Shown here one piece after another: positions 36,637 through 44,664 of a stretch of 64,000 nt of DNA. The notes beneath the pieces were generated by a model. The model made no database searches and was not told the origin of the DNA. It saw nothing but the letters and a program-made list of their open reading frames with translations. The DNA comes from Pedobacter cryoconitis (GTDB lineage: Bacteria > Bacteroidota > Bacteroidia > Sphingobacteriales > Sphingobacteriaceae). The position numbers and the translations under genes were made by a program. Each line of letters opens with the position of its first letter. Position 1 is the first letter of the stretch. The stretch lies in assembly GCF_001590605.1 (NCBI RefSeq), contig NZ_CP014504.1:930001-994000 (forward strand), in the 5' to 3' direction.

Positions 36637-37293
36637 ATGAAGAATAATTATGACAGTATAGCTGATTATTATGATGTACTGAGCAGAATGATCTTTTTCC
36701 GGTCACAAGTGAAGGCACAGATTCAGCAGTTGAGTGCTATTCCGGCTAACAGTACTGTTTTGATTGCAGGTGGGGGAACGGGCTGGATATTAGAGGAACT
36801 GGCTAAAGTTCATGCTTCTGGTTTAAATATCACTTATGTCGAGATTTCATCCAGGATGCTTGAACGCTCAAAAAAAAGAGAGATCAAGGGGAATAAAGTG
36901 GAGTTTGTGCATGCGGCTATGGAAGATTTTAAACCTTCTGGGGTATACGATGTGCTGATCACTGCTTTCTTTTTTGATAACTTTTCTGCGGACAATATCC
37001 AGCTTATCTTTAATCAGCTCCATGCTTTACTTAAGCCTGGTGGAATATGGCTTTTTGCGGATTTTTATTATACAGAGAAAGCAGGAAAGAAGTGGCAATT
37101 GTTTTTGTTAAAGTCTATGTATTTATTTTTCAGTAAGATTTCATCCGTAGAAGCAAAAATGCTGATTAATACAGAACATTTTTTTGAAGAGCAGTCTTAT
37201 AGTATCATAAAAACAGCTTTTTATTATGGTAGGTTTATTAAGGCAATAATTTATCAGAAACCTGGACAGCTTATCTCTATTTTAGAGGACTAA
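36637..37293 (+). CDS. Class I SAM-dependent methyltransferase
   Basis: This 218-residue protein has motif I VLIAGGGTGWILEEL (about 42-56), a ribose-binding acidic residue in ITYVEISSRMLERSKKR, motif post-I EFVHAAMEDF and motif IV VLITAFFFDNF. It is cytosolic, in the UbiE/BioC size class. The start at 36637, 19 bases after the UbiA-like gene, couples the two; a joint role in methylating a prenylated or lipid intermediate is plausible. The substrate is unknown. Confidence 0.85.
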   Translation: MKNNYDSIADYYDVLSRMIFFRSQVKAQIQQLSAIPANSTVLIAGGGTGWILEELAKVHASGLNITYVEISSRMLERSKKREIKGNKVEFVHAAMEDFKPSGVYDVLITAFFFDNFSADNIQLIFNQLHALLKPGGIWLFADFYYTEKAGKKWQLFLLKSMYLFFSKISSVEAKMLINTEHFFEEQSYSIIKTAFYYGRFIKAIIYQKPGQLISILED

Positions 37294-37516
37294 TTGGCTT
37301 TTAGGCTTGAAAATTTTTCTTTTTTCATGGTTTTAAGCGCTTTTTGAGTCAGTCTATTGTCATATAAAGCAGTTTTTGATTGATTATGGATATAATTTCT
37401 CTTAAATCTCCATTTAAAAGCCCTTAATAGCCCTAAATAGTAGTTTTTGAGCCTAATTGTTTGAATTTAATAAGTATTGATTTGAACTGAATATTTCTGA
37501 TTGATGTGCTAACAGA

Positions 37517-37524
37517 TACTTTTG
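37517..37524 (+). promoter_or_regulatory. -7 promoter box of the efflux operon
   Basis: TACTTTTG at 52 bases before the tolC-like ATG fits the TAnnTTTG consensus. No good -33 TTTG is seen at the usual spacing (TTTC is closest). The whole 37294-37576 gap holds nothing else I can support. Confidence 0.5.
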
Positions 37525-37576
37525 CAATGTACAATAAACACTAAGTAGAATATCGATTTAATTTAACATCATTCTA

Positions 37577-38974
37577 ATGCCCCGAATATCATTTTCTACC
37601 CTTCTTTTTTCCTCTTTCCTATGTACTGCTATTGGTGCTGACGCGCAAACTTTAAATATGAAGGATGCGGTGAATGCAGCGATTACAAACTATGGAACTA
37701 TAAAGGCGAAAGGCAATTACGTGAGTGCCTCTAAACAGTCAGTTGAACAGGCCAGAAGGGAGTATCTCCCAAATTTAACGCTTGCTGCACAGCAAGATTA
37801 TGGAACAATTAATGGTCAGAACGGACCGCTTTCTGCTTTAGGTGGGTTAAGCACGGCCTCGTCTGGCCCGGCACTTGCCCAGCAAAATTGGAATGCTGCT
37901 TTTGGAGCGCTTTATCTCAGTAACATAAACTGGGATTTTTTCAGCTTCGGAAGAATCCGTGAAAAGATCAAAGTTTCGAAAGAGGTCCTTAAGCGGGATG
38001 AAAATGATCTGAACCAGGAAATATTCCAGCACGAAGTGCGGGTGTCTGCTGCTTATCTGAATCTACTGGCGGCTCAGCGCCTGACTAAGTCTCAGCAGAA
38101 AAATCTGGAAAGAGCTACAATTTTTAAAGATAATGCTGCACTGCGTGCAAAAAATGGTTTGATCGCCGGCGTAGATTCTGCATTAGCTGCTGCAGAGGTA
38201 TCTAATGCTAAAATTTCACTAACCAAGTCAATTGACCTGGAGCAAGAACAGGCAAACAAACTGGGGATTTTAATGGGGGTCACTGCTACTGATTTCAAAG
38301 TGGATACTGCATCTATTAACCATGTTCCGAAATCAATTTTATTAACGGATACTGATGTGAATTTCAAGGAGCATCCGCTTTTAAAGTTCTATAAGAACAG
38401 GATAGAGGTTAGTAACCAACAGTTGAATTATTATAAAAAACTTGCTTACCCAACTTTTTCTTTAATTGGGATATTACAGGGCAGAGGGTCTGGATTCGAT
38501 GCTAATTATCCAAATAACCTGAATGCATATTCACATAGTTATGGCGATGGGGTCAATCCAACAAGAGGTAATTATTTATTTGGTGTTGGCGTAACCTGGA
38601 ACTTAACAACAATTCTGCGTAATTCTCCGCAGGTTAAAGCACAACGCTATATTTCCAGTGGCCTGCAGAATGAATATGAGCTGGTTGATCAGCAATTACA
38701 CGCGCAGCTGGCACTTGCTGAAACCAAGATAAAAAATGCAATGGATAACTATAATGAAGCTCCAGTGCAGGTTAAGGCCGCGAGTGAGGCGTATTTGCAG
38801 AAAAGTACTTTGTATAAGAATGGGTTGACAACGATTGTTGATTTAACGCAGGCACTTTATGCGCTGAACAGGGCAGAGACTGATCGTGATATTGCTTATA
38901 CCAATGTATGGCAGGCTTTATTACTGAAATCGGCCGCAATGGGTGATTATAATCTATTTATTAACGAATTTTAA
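37577..38974 (+). CDS. TolC-family outer-membrane efflux channel
   Basis: The 465-residue protein has a signal peptide (about 1-23, GADAQ) and two OEP repeats of long coiled-coil helices (about 30-215 and 260-455): ASKQSVEQARREYLPNLTL, then KSTLYKNGLTTIVDLTQALYALNRAE near the end. It is the outer-membrane exit duct of a tripartite pump. The RND transporter gene starts 14 bases downstream and the adaptor gene follows. The gene order channel-pump-adaptor is the reverse of the common one. Confidence 0.92.
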   Translation: MPRISFSTLLFSSFLCTAIGADAQTLNMKDAVNAAITNYGTIKAKGNYVSASKQSVEQARREYLPNLTLAAQQDYGTINGQNGPLSALGGLSTASSGPALAQQNWNAAFGALYLSNINWDFFSFGRIREKIKVSKEVLKRDENDLNQEIFQHEVRVSAAYLNLLAAQRLTKSQQKNLERATIFKDNAALRAKNGLIAGVDSALAAAEVSNAKISLTKSIDLEQEQANKLGILMGVTATDFKVDTASINHVPKSILLTDTDVNFKEHPLLKFYKNRIEVSNQQLNYYKKLAYPTFSLIGILQGRGSGFDANYPNNLNAYSHSYGDGVNPTRGNYLFGVGVTWNLTTILRNSPQVKAQRYISSGLQNEYELVDQQLHAQLALAETKIKNAMDNYNEAPVQVKAASEAYLQKSTLYKNGLTTIVDLTQALYALNRAETDRDIAYTNVWQALLLKSAAMGDYNLFINEF

Positions 38975-38988
38975 GCTGCTACCCAGAT

Positions 38989-41900
38989 ATGAATTTAATA
39001 CGTTTTGCATTGCGAAAACCCATTTCAATAATGGTGTTTGTTGCCGGTTTACTGTTTTTTGGTATCAGTGCCATGACCAGTATCAAGGTCGATATTTTAC
39101 CTCAGATGAATTTGCCGGTTATCTATATCGCCCACCCGTTTGGGGGATATACACCTACTCAAATGGAGTCTTATTTTGCTAAAAACTATGTCAATATCCT
39201 GCTTTTTGCAAATGGTATAAAAAGCATTGAAACTAAAAATACACAAGGTTTGATGCTGATGAAGCTGACCTACTATGAGGGAACGAATATGGCACAGGCA
39301 GCCTCAGAGTTGAGTGCGCTGTCCAATCGGGCCCAGGCGATCTTTCCCCCCGGGTCCCAACCCCCCTTTGTTATCAGGTTTGATGCTTCGTCATTACCTA
39401 TTGGACAGCTGGTATTAAGCAGTCCGACCCGTAGTAATAATGAGTTGCAGGATTTAGCGAATACCTATGTCCGTGCTTCTTTTACGGCCATTCCAGGTTT
39501 ACTGGCCCCGGCACCTTTTGGAGGTAGTCCGCGTACGGTAGAAATTAACGTAAATCCAGGTTTAATGCGGTCGCATAATCTTACTATAGAGCAGATTGTA
39601 AGTGCTATCAGTACCAATAACCAGACGGCTCCTTCGGGAAACGTGCGTATAGGGGATAAAAACTATATTACACCAACCAATTATACGATTAAAGAAATTA
39701 AGGATTTTGAGAATATCCCATTGTTTAAAGGAGGGGTTCAGAATCTTTATTTACGGGATGTTGCCAGTGTAAAAGATGGAGCAGATATAACTAATGGTTA
39801 TGCGTTGATTAATGGTAAACGTTCTGTTTATCTGAGTATTGCAAAGTCGGGAGATGCTTCTACATGGGACGTAGTTAAGAACCTGAAAGCTAATTTGCCG
39901 AAAATTCAAAATACATTACCTGAGGATGTAAAGTTATCTTATGAGTTTGACCAGTCTGTGTCTGTGATCAATGCGGTAGAAAGTTTAATCAGTGAGGGTG
40001 CAATAGGAGCTATTTTGACGGGATTAATGGTATTGTTATTTTTAGGAGATAAAAGAGCTGCATTAATTGTTATCCTGACCATTCCAACTTCAATTATTGC
40101 AGGTGTATTGTTCCTGAAATTATTTGGACAGACCATTAATATTATGTCGCTTTCGGGGCTGGCACTGGCGATTGGTATCCTGGTAGATGAGTCTACGGTA
40201 ACTATAGAGAATATCCACCAGCATTTTGATATGGGTAAACCTAAAGCACTGGCTATATGGGATGCTTGTAAGGAGATTGCTTTTCCTAAGTTACTGATCT
40301 TATTATGTATACTTGCTGTATTTGCACCTGCTTTTACGATGACAGGTATACCTGGAGCCTTATTTTTACCTTTAGCGCTGGCTATTGGTTTCTCCATGAT
40401 CATTTCTTTCCTGTTGTCTCAGACTTTTGTACCTATTCTGGCCAACTGGTTGATGGTGGCACATCCACATAAGCATGTCAAAACTAATCCTGCAATTACT
40501 GAGGATGAGGATGCCTTTAATCAAACCGGCTTAACATTGGAATCTGAGCAGGAAACACTAAATCAGAAAAAAATCCTGGTAGAGCGTGAAGGTTACCAAG
40601 AGGGTGGAAAGGTGACTTTGTTTGATAAATTCAGGAATCGGTTTATGCGTTTCATTGATCGTTTATTCCTGATCCGTAAACCGGTAGTTATTATCTACCT
40701 GATCGTTATTATTGGTTCTGCAATTTTGATGTTATCGAATATTGGCCGTGATGTATTGCCTAAAGTGAATTCAAGCCAGTTTCAGCTGAGGATGCGTGCT
40801 CCCGATGGCACACGCATAGAAAGAACAGAAGAAAAGGCAAATATGATTCTGAAAGTCCTGAAAAAACTGGTAGGGCCTGAGCATGTGGGAATTACTTCTG
40901 TTTATGTTGGACAGCACCCTGCACTTTTCTCAGTGAATCCAATCTATTTATTTATGGGTGGACCTCATGAGGCTGTTTTCCAGATCGCATTGAAAGATTA
41001 CCATGTGAATATGGATGAGCTGAAAGATAAGTTGCGTGATGAAGTTAAAAAAGAGATTCCTGATGTAAAGTTATCATTTGAGCCTATCGAATTAACTGAT
41101 AAAGTATTAAGTCAGGGTTCTCCAACTCCGGTTGAAGTCAGGATTGCTGGTAAAAACAAAAAGATAAATGAAAAGTATGCGGGTAAAATCGTCTCTGAAT
41201 TAAAGAAAATAAATTACATGAGAGATGTGCAGATTGCACAACCGATTAAATATCCTTCTTTGAATATTAATATTGACAGGGTACGCGCGGCTCAACTCGG
41301 AATTGACTTAAGTGATATCTCAAAATCACTGGTTGCCTCAACTTCGTCTTCCCGTTATACGGATAAAAATAACTGGGTGGATGAGAAGGTCGGTTTATCT
41401 TATGGTGTTCAGGTACAGGTTCCTTTAAACCAGATGAACAGTAAGGATGATCTTGGTGAAATTCCTCTGCTTAAAAACAGCAGCAGACCTGTGTTAAGTG
41501 ATGTAGCTACGATTAAAGCTGATACGACTTATGGTGAAAATGATAACCTTGGGGCTACGCCATATTTATCTGTAACTGCTAATCTGAATGATAAAGATTT
41601 AGGATCAGCCAATAAAGATGTGGCTTTGGCTATCAAAAATCTTGGTGAACTGCCAAGGGGAGTTGTGGTAGAACAGATTGGTCTGGGAAAAGTGCTGGAT
41701 GATACGCTGAGTAGTTTGCAGACTGGTTTATTAGTGGCTATTGTTGTGATTTTCTTAATGTTGGCAGCTAATTTTCAGTCATTCAGAGTACCGCTTGTTA
41801 TTTTGGCAACAGTTCCGGCGGTAATATTAGGTTCGTTATTGCTGTTAAAATTGACAGGCTCTACGCTTAATTTACAGTCTTACATGGGTATTATCATGTC

Positions 41901-42273
41901 GGTCGGGGTATCGATTGCCAATGCGGTACTGTTAATTACGAATGCGGAAGAATTAAGAAAACATAATGGTAATGCACTGGAATCTGCCAGAGAAGCAGCG
42001 GGGTTACGTTTACGTCCGATTATTATGACCAGTGTAGCGATGGTAGCGGGTATGTTGCCGATGGCTATTGGTCATGGTGAAGGCGGGGATCAGGTATCTC
42101 CATTGGGAAGAGCGGTAATCGGAGGATTAATTGCTTCAACTTTCGCCGTATTAATTATCTTGCCTTTGGTATTTGCCTGGGTACAAGGTAAAGTTTCTAC
42201 GCAGTCTTTATCATTAGATCCGGAAGATGAAGAAAGTGCACATTTTATTAAAGGATTACATGAAGGTAAATAA
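38989..42273 (+). CDS. RND-family efflux transporter (HAE/AcrB-like)
   Basis: The 1094-residue inner-membrane proton antiporter has the usual 12-helix, duplicated layout: FALRKPISIMVFVAGLLFFG at the start, then VKDG and porter-domain stretches, GLALAIGILVDESTVTIEN in TM4 and VGVSIANAVLLITNAEELRK in TM10. In TM4 the usual Asp-Asp pair of AcrB is Asp-Glu (VDES). The central loop (about 505-560) is longer than in E. coli pumps. Together with the TolC and adaptor proteins it exports hydrophobic compounds; the substrate is unknown. Confidence 0.95.
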   Translation: MNLIRFALRKPISIMVFVAGLLFFGISAMTSIKVDILPQMNLPVIYIAHPFGGYTPTQMESYFAKNYVNILLFANGIKSIETKNTQGLMLMKLTYYEGTNMAQAASELSALSNRAQAIFPPGSQPPFVIRFDASSLPIGQLVLSSPTRSNNELQDLANTYVRASFTAIPGLLAPAPFGGSPRTVEINVNPGLMRSHNLTIEQIVSAISTNNQTAPSGNVRIGDKNYITPTNYTIKEIKDFENIPLFKGGVQNLYLRDVASVKDGADITNGYALINGKRSVYLSIAKSGDASTWDVVKNLKANLPKIQNTLPEDVKLSYEFDQSVSVINAVESLISEGAIGAILTGLMVLLFLGDKRAALIVILTIPTSIIAGVLFLKLFGQTINIMSLSGLALAIGILVDESTVTIENIHQHFDMGKPKALAIWDACKEIAFPKLLILLCILAVFAPAFTMTGIPGALFLPLALAIGFSMIISFLLSQTFVPILANWLMVAHPHKHVKTNPAITEDEDAFNQTGLTLESEQETLNQKKILVEREGYQEGGKVTLFDKFRNRFMRFIDRLFLIRKPVVIIYLIVIIGSAILMLSNIGRDVLPKVNSSQFQLRMRAPDGTRIERTEEKANMILKVLKKLVGPEHVGITSVYVGQHPALFSVNPIYLFMGGPHEAVFQIALKDYHVNMDELKDKLRDEVKKEIPDVKLSFEPIELTDKVLSQGSPTPVEVRIAGKNKKINEKYAGKIVSELKKINYMRDVQIAQPIKYPSLNINIDRVRAAQLGIDLSDISKSLVASTSSSRYTDKNNWVDEKVGLSYGVQVQVPLNQMNSKDDLGEIPLLKNSSRPVLSDVATIKADTTYGENDNLGATPYLSVTANLNDKDLGSANKDVALAIKNLGELPRGVVVEQIGLGKVLDDTLSSLQTGLLVAIVVIFLMLAANFQSFRVPLVILATVPAVILGSLLLLKLTGSTLNLQSYMGIIMSVGVSIANAVLLITNAEELRKHNGNALESAREAAGLRLRPIIMTSVAMVAGMLPMAIGHGEGGDQVSPLGRAVIGGLIASTFAVLIILPLVFAWVQGKVSTQSLSLDPEDEESAHFIKGLHEGK

Positions 42274-42331
42274 TAATCAGGTGTTGAACACCTTAGGTAC
42301 AAATAAGAACAGATACATAGCATCTCCTATA

Positions 42332-43435
42332 ATGAACAAAGAAATATTCCGCCGGACTTCCTTTTTTTTAAGCAGTATTGCATTGGCAGCTTTATTAAGC
42401 AGTTGTCACCATGAAGAGAAAAAAGAAAATAAGACTACTGAGAAAAAAACTGAGATCAAGACTTTTGTTTTGAGCAAAGAGAAAATGGCTACTTCATTAA
42501 AAATGCCTGGTGAGCTGATTGCTTATCAACAGGTTGATCTTTATGCTAAAGTGAGCAGTTTTGTGAGAACGTTAAAGGCAGATATTGGGTCTGAAGTTAA
42601 GCAAGGACAATTGTTAATGACTCTTGAAGCGCCAGAACTGGCTTCGCAGCTTGCTGCTGCGGAATCTCGTTTGAAATCTCAGGAAGCTGTTTATACGGCT
42701 AGTAAAGCAAATTATGACCGTTTGTTTGAAACCAGTAAAACTCCCGGAACAATTTCCAAGAACGATCTGGACCAGGCGATTGCCAAAAGAAATTCAGATT
42801 TTGCGCAGTTTAATGCTGCAAAGGCTGCTTATAGAGAAGTTGGTTCTATCCAGAATTACCTGGAAATCCGTGCTCCTTTTGATGGGGTGATTTCTTCAAG
42901 AAATGTGAATCTTGGAGCTTATGTAGGGCCTTCGGGAAAAGGATCTGAATTCCCATTATTCACTTTACAGCAGCAGAAACATTTACGTCTGGCCATCTCT
43001 ATCCCAGAATTATACACGGGTTATCTTAAGGAAGGAGATGCAGTTACTTTTACAGTGAAATCACAACCGGATCTCTTGTTTACTGCTAAAGTAAAAAGGT
43101 TGTCTGGTGCACTGGATCAGCGTTTACGTTCAGAAAGGGTAGAAATGGATGTGCCTAATTTACTGAAGCAGCTTTTACCCGGAATGGTCGCAGATGTTTC
43201 TATTCCTTTGCCAGCGAATGCGAGTACTTTTACTGTTCCTAAAACGGCTTTAGTGGAGAGTGCTGAAGGAATATATGTGATTCGTGCGCAGAATGGAAAA
43301 GCAGAAAAGGTAACCGTAAAGAAAGGCCGTGAGACGGATGACAGGATCGAGATCTTCGGTGATATCAAAGAAGGAGATGTACTGGTTAGTCAGGCAAATG
43401 AAGAAATTCATCCTGGAGACGTTATCAAACCATAA
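42332..43435 (+). CDS. RND efflux periplasmic adaptor, lipoprotein
   Basis: I start at the ATG at 42332, which gives a lipoprotein signal (FFLSSIALAALLSSC, Cys25); an ATG-led frame from 42227 would overlap the RND gene and bury the signal. The 367-residue membrane fusion protein has a lipoyl-like half (VDLYAKVSSFVRTLKADIGSE), a helical hairpin (about 90-150), the second lipoyl half (YLEIRAPFDGVISSRNVNLG) and a beta barrel/membrane-proximal part. It bridges pump and channel. It is last in the three-gene unit. Confidence 0.92.
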   Translation: MNKEIFRRTSFFLSSIALAALLSSCHHEEKKENKTTEKKTEIKTFVLSKEKMATSLKMPGELIAYQQVDLYAKVSSFVRTLKADIGSEVKQGQLLMTLEAPELASQLAAAESRLKSQEAVYTASKANYDRLFETSKTPGTISKNDLDQAIAKRNSDFAQFNAAKAAYREVGSIQNYLEIRAPFDGVISSRNVNLGAYVGPSGKGSEFPLFTLQQQKHLRLAISIPELYTGYLKEGDAVTFTVKSQPDLLFTAKVKRLSGALDQRLRSERVEMDVPNLLKQLLPGMVADVSIPLPANASTFTVPKTALVESAEGIYVIRAQNGKAEKVTVKKGRETDDRIEIFGDIKEGDVLVSQANEEIHPGDVIKP

Positions 43436-43497
43436 TATTACAATAAAAATATAGGGACATCTTAAAATTTATGCAATTTTAATGCGTGAAAAAAAGT

Positions 43498-44412
43498 ATG
43501 TCCCTTCAGGAGTTTTATGAGATGTTTGCTGTTAACCGACCAGACGTCACTATTCCCAATACAATACTTGATGCACATACCGGACATTTTAATGTATTTA
43601 AAAGGTTCGGTTACTGCACCTTAAATCCTTCTCCTTATAACAGGAGAGATTTTTATAAAATTGCCTACATTATTGGAAAAGGGGTATTACATTATCCAGA
43701 CCGTCAGATAGAAATTGATGGTTGTGCATTGATGATTACCAATCAGACTATTCCATATTCGTGGCAGTCAACTTCTGAATTCCAATCTGGCTATTTCTGT
43801 TTGTTCACTGAAAATTTCATGCGTCAGCGTACAGAACCGTTAAAGAATTCTTTGCTGGCCAGGATACAGGATAATCCTGTGTTTTATATCAATAAGGAAC
43901 AACAGGGACATGTGGGCAGGATCTTTGAAAAAATGTTGGTAGAAATGGAGAGTGATTATACTTATAAGTATGATCTGATCCGTAATTATGTCAATCTGCT
44001 TATTCATGAGGCGATGAAAATGCAGCCTGGTGAAGTACAGGTAAAATCAAATAATGCTTCTTCCCGCATTGCATCTTTGTTTTTTGAACTGCTGGAAAGA
44101 CAGTTTCCCATTTATTCTCCTGAGCATGTATTACAGCTTCGTACAGCGAATGATTTTGCTGCAAGGTTGTCTATCCATGTCAATCACCTGAATCATGCGG
44201 TGAAGGAAGTAACTGGTAAAACGACTTCAGAGCATATTTCCGGGCGTATTGCAAATGAGGCTATTGCCCTGCTTAAGCATACGGAATGGAATATTTCAGA
44301 AATAGGCTATTGCCTGGGTTTCGAATATCCTGCAAACTTTAATCTTTTCTTTAAACGCCAGACCATGGCCGCGCCAAAAGCATTCCGGGAGAAAACAATT
44401 GGCTTAAGTTAG
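43498..44412 (+). CDS. AraC-family transcriptional regulator
   Basis: The protein (304 residues from the ATG at 43498; a GTG at 43486 adds four) has an N-terminal cupin-like sensing domain (about 25-110) and a C-terminal double HTH (about 200-300: ANDFAARLSIHVNHLNHAVK and WNISEIGYCLGFEYPANFNLFFKRQ). It ends like other AraC members (KRQTMAAPKAFRE). It lies 60 bases after the efflux operon on the same strand and is its likely regulator. A dyad AGGGACAT...ATGTCCCT straddles the leader and start codon. Confidence 0.92.
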   Translation: MSLQEFYEMFAVNRPDVTIPNTILDAHTGHFNVFKRFGYCTLNPSPYNRRDFYKIAYIIGKGVLHYPDRQIEIDGCALMITNQTIPYSWQSTSEFQSGYFCLFTENFMRQRTEPLKNSLLARIQDNPVFYINKEQQGHVGRIFEKMLVEMESDYTYKYDLIRNYVNLLIHEAMKMQPGEVQVKSNNASSRIASLFFELLERQFPIYSPEHVLQLRTANDFAARLSIHVNHLNHAVKEVTGKTTSEHISGRIANEAIALLKHTEWNISEIGYCLGFEYPANFNLFFKRQTMAAPKAFREKTIGLS

Positions 44413-44664
44413 TGTTGTTGCTGTGGCCTATAGCTATGCAGTCTGTCCATAAACATATGTTTTTGATTTTTTTTATGTTACAGTCATAAATTGGTATGAT
44501 TTTTAACATACATTAACATCTTAATTGAGAAACATTTGGTTAATTAGAGTTATTATGTGGTATACAAATAGTTATCATCTAATACACAGCTGATCAGTGT
44601 CGTGATTAAGCAGTTATTTGCATAAAAATATTAACAAAAAGACTTAGGCCAGGCGTTTTAGATT

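Noticed and set aside
39939..40403. 154-codon antisense frame
   Set aside because: It mirrors transmembrane codons of the RND transporter; no independent support.
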